A DNA stretch of 64,000 nt from Paenibacillus chibensis (GCF_004001045.1 NZ_BIMK01000039.1:1-64000), one strand, 5' to 3'; positions 24,886-35,300 are shown, counted from the stretch's first letter. Numbers and translations are program-made. Notes: generated by a model from the letters alone, not told the origin.

Positions 24886-25179
24886 TTACTCTACAGATTC
24901 AAAAAACTCGAGCGCTTTGCTGTCCTTGCTCAGCGTTACGATGGCTTTTTTCCACTCGGTTGTGTAACCGTTGTAGCGGCCATAACGTTTCGGCTTAGCT
25001 GGAACGCGCATAGTGTTAACGTTGGTTACTTTCACTTTGAAAATAGACTCAACGGCTTGTTTGATTTCGGTTTTGTTGGCACGAATGTCAACTTCGAAAG
25101 CATACTTAAGGTCAGCCATGAATTCAGCAGTACGTTCTGTAATCACAGGACGTTTGATAATATCACGAGGATCTTTCAT
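24886..25179 (-). CDS. rplW: 50S ribosomal protein L23
   Basis: A 97-residue L23 at the tunnel exit, the docking place for trigger factor and SRP. MKDPRDIIKRPVITERTAEF is the family start. ATG 25179 overlaps the rplD stop by one base (TAATG). Confidence 0.98.
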   Translation of the reverse strand: MKDPRDIIKRPVITERTAEFMADLKYAFEVDIRANKTEIKQAVESIFKVKVTNVNTMRVPAKPKRYGRYNGYTTEWKKAIVTLSKDSKALEFFESVE

Positions 25180-25802
25180 TACGCGAGCACCTCCTCTACC
25201 TTCTGAACTGCTTCTTTCGTAATGATCAGCTTGTCGTACAGAAGTACGTCAAGAACATTAATGCCGTCTGCCGCTACGAATTTCACACCAGGAATATTAC
25301 GAGCGGAAAGAGCCACATTATCATCATAGCTAGGAGCCACGATCAGAGCTTTACGTTCCACTTTAAGGTTGTTCAAGATACTTGCAAATTCCTTCGTTTT
25401 AGGCGTGTTCAGTGCAAGTGCATCCAGAACGATAATGTTGTTGTCGATCACTTTGGAAGACAACGCGGATTTGATCGCAAGACGACGAACCTTCTTAGGA
25501 AGCTTGAAGGAGTAGCTGCGTGGTGTTGGACCAAATACAGTACCGCCGCCTTTCCATTGTGGTGAACGGATCGAACCTTGACGAGCACGGCCTGTGCCTT
25601 TTTGTTTCCAAGGCTTACGTCCGCCGCCGCGTACTTCAGAACGGCCTTTCACTTTATGTGTACCGCGACGCAAAGACGCTCTTTGCAGCAATACAGCTTG
25701 GTTCATGACATGAACGTTAGGTTCGATACCGAACACAGCGTCGTTCAGTTCCAATTCTTCAACTTGGCTTCCGCTGACATTAAACACGGATACTTTTGGC
25801 AT
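25179..25802 (-). CDS. rplD: 50S ribosomal protein L4
   Basis: A 207-residue L4 with the long tunnel loop (GRKPWKQKGTGRARQGSIRS). In E. coli L4 represses the S10 operon by binding the leader; whether it binds the leader at 26795-26926 here is unknown. AAAGGAGG precedes ATG 25802. It overlaps rplW by one base. Confidence 0.98.
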   Translation of the reverse strand: MPKVSVFNVSGSQVEELELNDAVFGIEPNVHVMNQAVLLQRASLRRGTHKVKGRSEVRGGGRKPWKQKGTGRARQGSIRSPQWKGGGTVFGPTPRSYSFKLPKKVRRLAIKSALSSKVIDNNIIVLDALALNTPKTKEFASILNNLKVERKALIVAPSYDDNVALSARNIPGVKFVAADGINVLDVLLYDKLIITKEAVQKVEEVLA

Positions 25803-25828
25803 TTTTTGTTCCTCCTTTCCTTAGGTGA

Positions 25829-26452
25829 TTATTTTTTCACCGTTTCATTGATTTTCACGAAACTATTCTTAGGTCCTGGGATTGCGCCTTTGATCAGCAG
25901 TACATTGCGTTCTGCGTCAACTTTAACGATCTCAAGCTTTTGAACCGTTACGGTTACGTTACCCATTTGTCCTGGAAGGTGTTTGCCTTTAGGAACACGG
26001 TTTGCTTGGATGGAGCCCATGGAACCTGGTCCACGATGGTAACGGGAGCCGTGCGCCATTGGTCCGCGGCTTTGTCCCCAACGTTTGATGTTACCTTGGA
26101 AACCTTTACCTTTAGAAGTACCAGTCACGTCAACATATTCGCCTTCTGCAAAAATATCAGCTTTCAGCTCTTGGCCAACCTCGTATGCCCCGAGGTCAAC
26201 ACCGCGAACTTCGCGAACGTAGCGCTTAGGTGCAGTATTAGCCTTTTTGGCATGACCTGCTTCAGGTTTGTTGGATCTGCTTTCTTTCTTATCGGAGAAA
26301 CCGATTTGGATCGCTTCGTATCCATCGTTCTCGACATCTTTCTTTTGCAGAACAACACAAGGACCTGCTTCGATAACCGTTACAGGAATTACGTTACCTT
26401 CTGGGGTAAACACTTGAGTCATTCCGAGTTTTTTTCCTAAGATACCTTTCAT
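25829..26452 (-). CDS. rplC: 50S ribosomal protein L3
   Basis: A 207-residue L3 whose extended loop reaches the peptidyl transferase centre. MKGILGKKLGMTQVFTPEG and GSRYHRGPGSMGS are signatures. AAAGAGGTG precedes ATG 26452. It is the second gene of the S10 cluster. Confidence 0.98.
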   Translation of the reverse strand: MKGILGKKLGMTQVFTPEGNVIPVTVIEAGPCVVLQKKDVENDGYEAIQIGFSDKKESRSNKPEAGHAKKANTAPKRYVREVRGVDLGAYEVGQELKADIFAEGEYVDVTGTSKGKGFQGNIKRWGQSRGPMAHGSRYHRGPGSMGSIQANRVPKGKHLPGQMGNVTVTVQKLEIVKVDAERNVLLIKGAIPGPKNSFVKINETVKK

Positions 26453-26485
26453 GTTGACACCTCTTTTCTCTTCTTAATTCAGAAA

Positions 26486-26794
26486 TTACAATTTGATTTC
26501 GATATCTACACCGGACGGCAGGTCCAAGCGCATAAGAGCATCCACAGTTTGTGGAGTTGGGTTTACAATGTCGATCAGACGCTTATGAGTGCGCATTTCG
26601 AATTGTTCCCGAGAATCCTTATACTTGTGTACCGCACGGAGAATGGTAATGATTTGTTTTTCAGTTGGAAGCGGAATCGGTCCGGATACACCTGCACCAG
26701 AACGTTTCGCAGTTTCAACAATTTTCTCAGCGGATTGATCAAGAATTCTGTGATCGTAAGCTTTCAAACGAATACGAATTTTTTGCTTTGCCAT
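26486..26794 (-). CDS. rpsJ: 30S ribosomal protein S10
   Basis: A 102-residue S10, also the transcription antitermination factor NusE that pairs with NusB and NusG. MAKQKIRIRLKAYDHRILDQ is the family start. The start is ATG 26794, with GAAGGAGGG upstream; the frame reads 26 codons further back only by chance. It heads the S10-spc-alpha cluster. Confidence 0.98.
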   Translation of the reverse strand: MAKQKIRIRLKAYDHRILDQSAEKIVETAKRSGAGVSGPIPLPTEKQIITILRAVHKYKDSREQFEMRTHKRLIDIVNPTPQTVDALMRLDLPSGVDIEIKL

Positions 26795-26926
26795 TTTAGT
26801 CCCTCCTTCTATCGCCCAATTTGGTATCGGACATACTCCGTGAAAATTTTCTGACTCACTGCTCCATGGCAAAGGGGCCGGGTGTGTCAGTAACCTCTCA
26901 CATCATCGCAACGTCTCAGAACAACA
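26795..26926 (-). promoter_or_regulatory. Structured S10 operon leader
   Basis: This is an approximately 130-nt untranslated leader of rpsJ. A 9-bp stem with one mismatch pairs 26851-26859 with 26882-26890 and encloses a GC-rich loop containing GGCCCC and CCATGG. A similar GC-rich loop is, from memory, present before rpsJ in other Bacillales. A role in L4-type feedback is possible but not shown. Confidence 0.5.
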
Positions 26927-26932
26927 TTCACT

Positions 26933-26961
26933 ATTATATAGAAAGAATGGGTACATTGCAA
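26933..26961 (-). promoter_or_regulatory. S10 operon promoter
   Basis: The -35 TTGCAA (26956-26961), exactly 17 bases and a perfect -10 TATAAT (26933-26938) drive rpsJ and the genes to rplQ. Confidence 0.85.
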
Positions 26962-27267
26962 GCTTTAAATGAAACTTACCTTAATCTTGATGAATAATCG
27001 ATTTTTCTTTCATTATATAGATTTTAAAGCAGCTTCAATGCCTCTTTGAATCGGTCATCCGACGCTGCAGCTTGGGTTGTCGATAAACCGATTCCTTCTA
27101 TTGTATAGATCTACGTTCGGATCTGTTCTTCTGCGGATATCATTCCATCTGCGCTGTATGCATCGCATCCTCAATATCGGCAAAATTCTTCATCGCGATT
27201 CTTTATCCCCGGAGAACGTGATACCAATACGTTCTGAGCTTTACATAGACTTCTCCAATAAAATATA
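26962..27267. other. Intergenic stretch tuf-rpsJ
   Basis: Apart from a second TATAAT (27012-27017, minus strand) with only a weak TTGAAG 15 bases upstream, I see no gene or structure. The stretch separates the tuf terminator from the S10 promoter. Confidence 0.4.
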
Positions 27268-27302
27268 AAGAAGATGCCTCTCAACGTGAGAAGCATCTTC
27301 TT
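27268..27302 (-). terminator. Terminator of tuf
   Basis: A 10-bp stem AAGAAGATGC/GCATCTTCTT continues, after one mismatch, with TCTC/GAGA and a 5-nt loop. It is followed on the minus strand by TTATATTTT. It closes the str operon. Confidence 0.8.
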
Positions 27303-27378
27303 GTCTTTCGTTTACGTCATCTCGTTACTCGTTACAGCACACTGTTGCTTTTATCGGAAATTAAGGCAGAAGCCTTAA

Positions 27379-28569
27379 TTATTTGGAGATTGTTGCTACT
27401 GCGCCAGCGCCAACTGTACGTCCGCCTTCACGAATAGAGAACTTTGTTCCTTCTTCGATCGCGATTGGAGCAATCAGTTGAACTGTTACAGTGATGTTGT
27501 CGCCAGGCATTACCATTTCGGAACCTTCTGGCAGGTTGATGATACCTGTTACGTCAGTTGTACGGAAGTAGAACTGTGGACGGTATCCAGTGAAGAAAGG
27601 CTTATGACGGCCACCTTCTTCTTTAGTCAGAACGTAGATTTGAGCAGAGAATTCAGTGTGAGGCTTAACTGAACCTGGCTTAGCCAGTACTTGACCACGT
27701 TCGATTTGTGCACGGTCTACACCACGAAGCAGGGCTCCGATGTTGTCACCAGCTTGAGCGGAATCAAGCAATTTGCGGAACATTTCTACGCCAGTTACGA
27801 CGGATTTTCTGGACTCTTCAGCGATACCAACGATTTCGATTTCATCGCCGACTTTAACAGTACCACGTTCTACACGGCCTGTAGCAACGGTACCGCGACC
27901 AGTGATGGAGAATACGTCCTCGACAGGCATAAGGAAAGGCTTGTCAGTGTCGCGTTCTGGAGTTGGGATGTACTCGTCGATGATGTTGAACATTTCAACG
28001 ATTTTTTGAGCCCACTCGCCATCTGGGTTTTGCAGAGCTTCACGAGCAGAACCTTGGATGATTGGAGTGTCGTCGCCTGGGAATTCATATTCGTTCAGGA
28101 GATCGCGTACTTCCATTTCAACCAGTTCAAGCAGTTCAGCGTCTTCAACCATGTCGCATTTGTTCAAGAATACAACGATGTAAGGAACGCCTACTTGGCG
28201 GGACAACAGGATGTGTTCGCGAGTTTGCGGCATAGGGCCGTCAGCTGCGGATACAACCAGGATCGCTCCGTCCATTTGAGCAGCGCCAGTGATCATGTTT
28301 TTAACATAGTCGGCGTGTCCAGGGCAGTCAACGTGTGCGTAGTGACGAGCAGGTGTTTCGTATTCTACGTGAGCTGTGGAGATTGTGATACCGCGCTCGC
28401 GCTCTTCTGGAGCTTTGTCGATTTGGTCGAATGCTACAGCAGCACCACCGTAAGTTTTGGACAATACAGTTGTGATAGCAGCAGTCAGAGTAGTTTTACC
28501 ATGGTCAACGTGACCGATAGTACCGATGTTAACGTGCGGTTTGTTACGTTCAAATTTAGCCTTTGCCAT
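27379..28569 (-). CDS. tuf: Elongation factor Tu
   Basis: A 396-residue EF-Tu that delivers aminoacyl-tRNA to the ribosome. GTPase motifs GHVDHGKTT (P-loop), DCPGHADY and NKCDM are intact, followed by the two beta-barrel domains. The start is ATG 28569, with AAGGAGG 11 bases upstream; a TTG three codons earlier is in frame but too close. It is the last gene of the str operon, closed by a terminator. Confidence 0.99.
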   Translation of the reverse strand: MAKAKFERNKPHVNIGTIGHVDHGKTTLTAAITTVLSKTYGGAAVAFDQIDKAPEERERGITISTAHVEYETPARHYAHVDCPGHADYVKNMITGAAQMDGAILVVSAADGPMPQTREHILLSRQVGVPYIVVFLNKCDMVEDAELLELVEMEVRDLLNEYEFPGDDTPIIQGSAREALQNPDGEWAQKIVEMFNIIDEYIPTPERDTDKPFLMPVEDVFSITGRGTVATGRVERGTVKVGDEIEIVGIAEESRKSVVTGVEMFRKLLDSAQAGDNIGALLRGVDRAQIERGQVLAKPGSVKPHTEFSAQIYVLTKEEGGRHKPFFTGYRPQFYFRTTDVTGIINLPEGSEMVMPGDNITVTVQLIAPIAIEEGTKFSIREGGRTVGAGAVATISK

Positions 28570-28684
28570 TTTGAACAATTCCTCCTTAAATGGAATAATG
28601 TTTTGTATGTTTGTGCTGACCGGTACTTATGCAGGTTGTCTTGGATGTTGAATGTTCCGGTCAGTCTTAAAAACGTTGGTTAGC

Positions 28685-30766
28685 TTATTCAGCAGAACCT
28701 TTGGACTTGGATACGATCTCTTCAGAGATGTTCTTAGGAACTTCTTCGTAGTGAGAGAGCTCCATGGAGAACACACCGCGTCCTTGGGTACCGGAACGAA
28801 GAGTTGTCGAGTATCCGAACATTTCGGACAGAGGCACCTTCGCACGGATGATTTGAGCACCGGAACGGGAATCCATACCTTCGATCCGTCCACGGCGGGA
28901 GTTCAGCATACCCATTACGTCACCCATGTATTCTTCAGGGACTGTAACTTCGACTTTCATGATTGGCTCGAGCAGGACAGGCTTACACTTGTCTTTAGCC
29001 GCTTTAAGCGCCATGGAACCGGCAATCTTAAACGCCATTTCATTGGAGTCGACATCATGGTAGGAACCGTCTACGATTGTAGCTTTAACGTCTACAAGCG
29101 GGAAGCCGGCGAGTACACCATTCTTCATGGCTTCCTCGATACCATTCAGAGCTGGCTGAATGTATTCTCTTGGTACGGAACCACCGACGATTTTGCTGTC
29201 GAATATGCTGCCAGTACCTGCTTCGAGAGGTTCGAACTCAACCCATACGTGACCGTATTGACCACGACCACCGGACTGACGAACGAATTTACCTTCGACG
29301 CGAGCTGGTTGACGGAAGGTTTCGCGGTAAGCAACCTGTGGTTTACCCACATTGGTTTCTACTTTGAACTCACGACGCATACGGTCAATGATGATATCAA
29401 GGTGAAGCTCACCCATACCAGCCAGGATTGTTTGACCAGTTTCCTCATCTGTATGAGCACGCAGCGTAGGATCTTCTTCTGTCAATTTGCCCAAAGCAAC
29501 GCCCATTTTGTCTTGGTCGGCTTTGGTTTTTGGTTCTACGGCAATCTCGATAACCGGATCCGGGAAGTTCATGGATTCCAGAATTACCGGAGCCTTTTCA
29601 TCACAAAGCGTGTCGCCTGTGCCAGTATCTTTCAAACCTACGGCAGCTGCGATATCACCGGAGTAAACTTCGCTGATCTCTTGACGGCTGTTCGCATGCA
29701 TTTGAAGAATACGGCCAATACGTTCACGTTTGCCTTTGGTTGCATTCAATACGTAAGAACCGGATTGAAGAATACCGGAGTATACGCGGAAGAATGTCAA
29801 TTTACCAACATAAGGGTCAGTCATGATTTTAAATGCCAGAGCTGCGAACGGTTCTTCGTCGGAAGAATGACGTTCAACTTCAGTTCCGTCTTCCAGATGA
29901 CCCTGAATAGCTGGAACGTCAACAGGAGCTGGCAGGTAATCGATAACTGCGTCCAGCATCAGCTGAACCCCTTTGTTACGGTAAGAAGATCCACAGATAA
30001 CCGGGAAGATCTTAACTTCTACAACACCTTTACGGAGTGCAGCTTTCAGTTCTGGAATTGTAATTTCTTCGCCTTCCAGATACTTCATTGTCAGTTCTTC
30101 GTCGAGTTCTGCAACCTTCTCGATCAGTTCTGCGCGAAGCTCTTCGACTTTGTCTTTGAACTCTGCAGGAACTTCGGTTTCTTCGATATCTTGACCCAGG
30201 TCATCTTTGTACATGTAAGCTTTTTGCTCAACGATGTCGATGATGCCTTTGAAGTCATTTTCCGCACCGATTGGCAGTTGAATAGCAACTGCGTTCGCTT
30301 GCAGACGGTCGCGCATATCCGCAACTACGTTCAGATAGTCGGCACCGATAATATCCATTTTGTTTACGTATGCGATCCGTGGTACGCCATAACGATCAGC
30401 CTGTCTCCATACGGTTTCAGACTGAGGTTCAACGCCCTCTTTCGCACTGAAAACGCCTACTGCCCCATCCAATACACGAAGGGAACGTTCAACTTCAACA
30501 GTGAAGTCAACGTGCCCCGGGGTGTCAATGATATTTACGCGGTGACCTTTCCAAGAAGCGGTCGTCGCAGCGGAAGTAATCGTGATCCCGCGCTCCTGTT
30601 CTTGCTCCATCCAGTCCATTGTTGCCGCACCTTCGTGAACTTCACCGATTTTGTGCGTACGGCCTGTGTAGAACAAGATCCGCTCTGTAGTGGTCGTTTT
30701 ACCAGCGTCAATATGAGCCATGATCCCGATATTACGTGTATTTTTCAAGGAGAACTCTCTTGCCAT
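28685..30766 (-). CDS. fusA: Elongation factor G
   Basis: A 693-residue EF-G that drives translocation. GTPase motifs AHIDAGKTTTTER, DTPGHVDF and NKMD are present, followed by domains II-V. The start is ATG 30766, with GGGAGA seven bases upstream. No internal stop or odd insert is seen. It lies 47 bases after rpsG. Confidence 0.99.
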   Translation of the reverse strand: MAREFSLKNTRNIGIMAHIDAGKTTTTERILFYTGRTHKIGEVHEGAATMDWMEQEQERGITITSAATTASWKGHRVNIIDTPGHVDFTVEVERSLRVLDGAVGVFSAKEGVEPQSETVWRQADRYGVPRIAYVNKMDIIGADYLNVVADMRDRLQANAVAIQLPIGAENDFKGIIDIVEQKAYMYKDDLGQDIEETEVPAEFKDKVEELRAELIEKVAELDEELTMKYLEGEEITIPELKAALRKGVVEVKIFPVICGSSYRNKGVQLMLDAVIDYLPAPVDVPAIQGHLEDGTEVERHSSDEEPFAALAFKIMTDPYVGKLTFFRVYSGILQSGSYVLNATKGKRERIGRILQMHANSRQEISEVYSGDIAAAVGLKDTGTGDTLCDEKAPVILESMNFPDPVIEIAVEPKTKADQDKMGVALGKLTEEDPTLRAHTDEETGQTILAGMGELHLDIIIDRMRREFKVETNVGKPQVAYRETFRQPARVEGKFVRQSGGRGQYGHVWVEFEPLEAGTGSIFDSKIVGGSVPREYIQPALNGIEEAMKNGVLAGFPLVDVKATIVDGSYHDVDSNEMAFKIAGSMALKAAKDKCKPVLLEPIMKVEVTVPEEYMGDVMGMLNSRRGRIEGMDSRSGAQIIRAKVPLSEMFGYSTTLRSGTQGRGVFSMELSHYEEVPKNISEEIVSKSKGSAE

Positions 30767-30813
30767 GAAATAGTCTCCCTTCAAAATTGAAGTGTAATAT
30801 GTTGAACTGAATC

Positions 30814-31284
30814 CTACCAGCGGTAGTGTGCAAACGCTTTGTTCGCTTCAGCCATTTTGTGTGTATCTTCGCGTTTCTTAACGGAAGCGCCTGTGTTGTT
30901 GGAAGCATCGATAATCTCAGCCGCCAAACGCTCTTCCATGGTTTTTTCACCGCGGTTGCGGGAGTAGTTTACGAGCCAACGAAGACCGAGAGCAGTACGT
31001 CTCTCTGGTTTAACTTCGATCGGCACCTGGTAGTTCGCACCGCCGACACGGCGAGCTTTAACTTCCAGAACTGGCATGATGTTTTTGATTGCTGCTTCAA
31101 ACACTTCCATAGGATCTTTACCTGTACGCTCTTGAATCAACTTGAACGAATTGTAAAGAATGCTTTGAGCAACACCTCTTTTACCATCCAGCATAATGCG
31201 GTTGATCAGACGAGTAACCAGCTTGCTGTTGTACACCGGATCTGGCAGCACGTCTCTTTTGGTAACTGGACCTTTGCGTGGCAT
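30814..31284 (-). CDS. rpsG: 30S ribosomal protein S7
   Basis: A 156-residue S7, which starts assembly of the 30S head. MPRKGPVTKRDVLPDPVYNS and GGANYQVPIEVKPERR are signatures. GAAAGGGGG precedes ATG 31284. Confidence 0.98.
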   Translation of the reverse strand: MPRKGPVTKRDVLPDPVYNSKLVTRLINRIMLDGKRGVAQSILYNSFKLIQERTGKDPMEVFEAAIKNIMPVLEVKARRVGGANYQVPIEVKPERRTALGLRWLVNYSRNRGEKTMEERLAAEIIDASNNTGASVKKREDTHKMAEANKAFAHYRW

Positions 31285-31326
31285 GGATATCCCCCTTTCT
31301 TACGTCATGAACTCTTATAAGATTTA

Positions 31327-31749
31327 TTACGATTTTTTAGCTTTTGGACGCTTAGCGCCGTATTTGGAACGAGCCTGCATACGGTTGTTCACACCAGCTG
31401 TATCAAGTGCGCCGCGAACGATGTGGTAACGTACACCCGGAAGGTCTTTTACCCGTCCACCGCGAACCAATACCACGCTGTGCTCTTGCAGGTTGTGTCC
31501 GATCCCCGGAATGTAAGCTGTCACCTCGATGCGGTTCGTCAAGCGAACACGGGCATATTTACGAAGTGCGGAGTTCGGTTTCTTCGGAGTCATTGTACCT
31601 ACACGGGTGCAAACTCCACGTTTTTGAGGAGCGCTCAAATCCGTATCTTCACGCTTCAGAGCGTTATATCCTTTCTGCAGAGCAGGGGATTTCGATTTGT
31701 AGATTTTTGCTTGACGTCCTTTGCGAACCAGTTGGTTAATTGTTGGCAT
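31327..31749 (-). CDS. rpsL: 30S ribosomal protein S12
   Basis: A 140-residue S12 at the decoding centre. MPTINQLVRKGRQ is the start, and the streptomycin loop reads TPKKPNSALRK, the wild-type sequence. The second loop VRGGRVKDLPGVRYH also looks normal, so no streptomycin-resistance change is apparent. The start is ATG 31749; GAAGGGGGTG lies just upstream and the longer GTG start falls inside it. Confidence 0.98.
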   Translation of the reverse strand: MPTINQLVRKGRQAKIYKSKSPALQKGYNALKREDTDLSAPQKRGVCTRVGTMTPKKPNSALRKYARVRLTNRIEVTAYIPGIGHNLQEHSVVLVRGGRVKDLPGVRYHIVRGALDTAGVNNRMQARSKYGAKRPKAKKS

Positions 31750-31841
31750 TCTAGCCACCCCCTTCCAATATGATTATTCTCGTTACAAACCTCATTTTAA
31801 GTCCACAGACCCAGGCGGTTCATAAAAGAACAAATGAAAAG

Positions 31842-31878
31842 TTTTTGCCGAGAGAAGTTGACCCTTCTCTAACAAAAA
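31842..31878 (-). promoter_or_regulatory. Hairpin in the rpsL leader
   Basis: A 7-bp stem AGAGAAG/CTTCTCT (31851-31857 with 31864-31870) is extended, after an internal loop, by TTTTTG/CAAAAA (31842-31847 with 31873-31878). It lies in the 167-nt gap between the L7Ae-like gene and rpsL. No T run follows on the coding strand, so it is not a simple terminator. Confidence 0.5.
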
Positions 31879-31916
31879 CGTTCCTTACAGTTTGAACTTA
31901 CGTTCATTCCATATCG

Positions 31917-32168
31917 CTATGGTTTAATGATGGCAGCCATGGCTGCACCCACTTCAATACCACATGCTTTCCCCAGATGTACCATGGAGTCCACATAGGT
32001 GATCTTCACGCCGTGCTTGCTGCACAAGCTTTCGATCTTGGAAATGAGCCGGTGTTCCGCATCTTCGGCTACATATACTTCAGCAGCCTGGCCCAACTCC
32101 ACAAGCTTCATGGTTTGTTTGGCCCCGATCTTTACATGAGCATCCTGTAATCCTTTATCATTAGACAT
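31917..32168 (-). CDS. rplGB: L7Ae/L30e-like K-turn RNA-binding protein
   Basis: An 83-residue protein of the L7Ae family, matching YbxF (RplGB) of B. subtilis by size and place between rpoC and rpsL. VYVAEDAEHRLISKIESLC and the C-terminal GIEVGAAMAAII are typical. B. subtilis YbxF binds kink-turn RNA in vitro. GGAGG precedes ATG 32168. It is the first gene of the str transcript. Confidence 0.93.
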   Translation of the reverse strand: MSNDKGLQDAHVKIGAKQTMKLVELGQAAEVYVAEDAEHRLISKIESLCSKHGVKITYVDSMVHLGKACGIEVGAAMAAIIKP

Positions 32169-32220
32169 CTTTACGATTCCTCCAAAAGCACAGGGGTGTT
32201 ACTACTCACGCACCTTTGAT

Positions 32221-32249
32221 ATATTAGCACCTGCATTAGTCGATGTCAA
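32221..32249 (-). promoter_or_regulatory. str operon promoter
   Basis: A perfect -35 TTGACA (32244-32249), 17 bases and the -10 TAATAT (32221-32226) lie about 50 bases before the L7Ae-like gene. They likely serve the L7Ae-like gene, rpsL, rpsG, fusA and tuf. Confidence 0.8.
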
Positions 32250-32328
32250 GAACATCTAACTATTAATTTTCGATATACGATTCAAAAAATAGATGAACCG
32301 GCACTTGCCGCATGATATACCGAGAATC

Positions 32329-32378
32329 AAAAAGCTCTCGCGGAGAAAGCCGGAAACCCGGCAATCACCGCTGGCTTT
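32329..32378 (-). terminator. Candidate terminator of rpoBC
   Basis: Read leftward, a hairpin AAAGCC/GGCTTT (32346-32351 with 32373-32378) can alternate with GCCGG/CCGGC (32349-32353 with 32358-32362). A small TCTC/GAGA hairpin and five T follow. It begins shortly after the rpoC stop. Confidence 0.55.
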
Positions 32379-32391
32379 TCAGATTTATGCT

Positions 32392-35300
32392 TTACTCTAC
32401 AGTAGCAGTTTCCAATTCCTTGGAGCTGCCCTCTTCCGCATTCGGATCATCGAATTTGACGCTGCGGTAACGGTTCATACCCGTACCTGCAGGGATCAAT
32501 TTACCGATGATGACATTTTCTTTCAGGCCGAGCAGCTGGTCGACTTTGCCTTTGATGGCAGCATCGGTCAGCACGCGCGTTGTTTCCTGGAAGGATGCGG
32601 CAGACAAGAAGGAGTCTGTTTCCAAGGAAGCTTTGGTAATACCGAGCAGGACAGGTTTGGCTACAGCCGGTTCCTTGCCGCTCAGGATCGCTTCTTTGTT
32701 CGCTGCTTCGTATTCATGCATGTCGCTGAATGATCCTGGCAGAAGCGTTGTATCTCCGGCATCGACGATGCGGATCTTACGCAGCATCTGCTTGATCATG
32801 ACTTCGACGTGCTTGTCGTTGATTTCTACGCCCTGGTTTCGGTAAACGCGCTGAACTTCCTGAAGGATATAGTTCTGCACGCCGCGGATGCCTTTGATGC
32901 GCAGCATTTCTTTAGGGTCGATCGAACCTTCGGTCAACTCGTCGCCAGCCTCGATTTCCTGGCCTTCGCTTACGCGCAGACGGGAACCGTAAGTGACGGA
33001 GTATACCTTGGTTTCAGCTTCGCCTTGAACTTCGATCTCGCGGCGGTCTTTGCCTTCGCGAATCTCTTTAACCACGCCGTCGATCTCACTGATCGTCGCT
33101 TGACCTTTCGGATTCCGGGCTTCAAAGAGCTCCTGGATACGCGGAAGACCCTGCGTGATATCGTCACCTGCTACACCGCCGGTATGGAAGGTACGCATGG
33201 TGAGCTGGGTTCCCGGTTCACCGATCGATTGGGCAGCGATAATGCCGACTGCTTCACCGATTTCGACGAATTTACCGGTAGCCAGGTTACGTCCATAGCA
33301 CTTCTTACATACACCGTGACGGGCACGGCAGCTGAGCACGGAACGGATTTGCAGTTTGGTAACGCCGGAGTTTACGATCAGGTTCGCTTTGTCCGAATCG
33401 ATCAGCTCGTTGCGGTGAACCAAAATTTCTTTGGTTTCCGGATGGCGAACCGTTTCGAAGCAATAACGTCCCTCGATACGATCGTAAAGATCCTCGATAA
33501 CCTCTTTACCGTCTTGAATCCGGCTGACGGTGAAGCCTTTATCGGTACCGCAGTCTTCCTCGCGCACAATCACGTCCTGCGCTACGTCAACCAGACGGCG
33601 GGTCAAGTAACCGGAGTCAGCGGTACGAAGCGCTGTATCCGCCAGACCTTTCCGCGCGCCGTGTGTGGACAGGAAGTACTCGAGGACGGTAAGTCCTTCA
33701 CGGAAGTTCGATTTGATTGGGAGCTCGATGATCCGACCCGACGGATTGGCCATCAGACCCCGCATACCGCCCAGCTGGGTGATCTGCGATTTGTTACCCC
33801 GCGCTTTGGAGTCAACCATGAGCATGATGGAGTTGAAGCGATCCATCGATTTCATGAGGACTTCGGTAATATCGTCCTTGGCTTTGGACCAAATATCGAT
33901 AACACGGTCATAACGTTCTTCGTTGGTGATGAGGCCACGACGGTATTGGTTGGTTACAACCGCTACCTTGTCGTCGGATTCCTTCAGAATCGCTTGCTTC
34001 TCTTCAGGCACGATAACGTCGGATACCGCTACGGTTACGCCGGCACGGGTAGAATATGTGAATCCGAGCTGTTTGATTTTATCCAGAATAACAGAGGTTT
34101 CTGTCGTATGGTAAATTTCAAAGCAGCGTGCAATGATTTGTCCGAGATACTCTTTGCCGACAGCGTTGCTGATCGGAAGAGCGTCCATGCGTTCACGGAT
34201 GTCCACGCCTTTTTCATACACGAAGTATTTCTCAGGCGTGCCGTTGAACAGATTGTCGCGAGTCGCTTCGTTAATGTACGGGAAGCTGCTCGGGAAAATC
34301 TCGTTGAAGATGATGCGTCCAACCGTCGTCAGGAGCATAGCATCCTGCTGCTTATCCGTAAAGCTGGTTTTACCCAGGGCTTTGACAGGGATGGCAACAC
34401 GGGCATGCAGACCTGCGGAACCGCGCTGATAAGCAGATACGGCTTCGTTAACGGTACGAAGAATCATGCCGCTGCCCTTCTCTTCCTTGTTATCCATCGT
34501 GAGATAGAAGGAACCAAGGACCATATCCTGGGAAGGGGTAACGACCGGTTTACCGTCTTTCGGGTTCAGGATGTTACCGGATGCCAGCATCAGAATGCGG
34601 GCTTCGGCCTGAGCTTCGGCAGACAGCGGAACGTGAACCGCCATTTGGTCACCGTCAAAGTCGGCATTGTACGCCGTACATACGAGCGGGTGAAGACGGA
34701 TCGCGTGACCTTCAACCAGAATCGGTTCGAAGGCTTGAATACCCAAGCGGTGAAGCGTCGGTGCACGGTTCAGCAGTACTGGATGCTCCTTGATGACTTC
34801 TTCGAGGACATCCCATACTTCCGGACTTACACGTTCAACTTTGCGTTTAGCACTCTTGATGTTATGGGCAAGGCCTTTATTGACCAGTTCTTTCATGACA
34901 AACGGTTTGAACAGCTCAAGCGCCATTTTCTTAGGCAGACCGCATTGGTACATTTTCAGGTACGGTCCAACGACGATAACGGAACGGCCGGAGTAGTCTA
35001 CGCGTTTACCGAGCAGGTTTTGACGGAAACGTCCTTGTTTACCTTTCAGCATATGGCTGAGGGATTTGAGAGGACGGTTACCAGGACCCGTTACAGGACG
35101 TCCGCGGCGGCCGTTATCGATCAAGGCGTCAACAGCTTCCTGCAGCATACGTTTTTCGTTCTGCACGATGATGTCAGGCGCGCCAAGATCGAGCAGGCGT
35201 TTCAGACGATTGTTACGGTTGATCACGCGGCGGTACAAGTCATTGAGGTCAGACGTCGCAAAACGTCCGCCATCCAGCTGTACCATCGGGCGAAGTTCCG

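Noticed and set aside
28652..30790. A 712-codon open frame antisense to fusA
   Set aside because: Same mirror effect of a biased, highly expressed gene; the translation looks like no known protein.
31500..31700. Possible streptomycin-resistance changes in rpsL
   Set aside because: Both S12 loops read as wild type.
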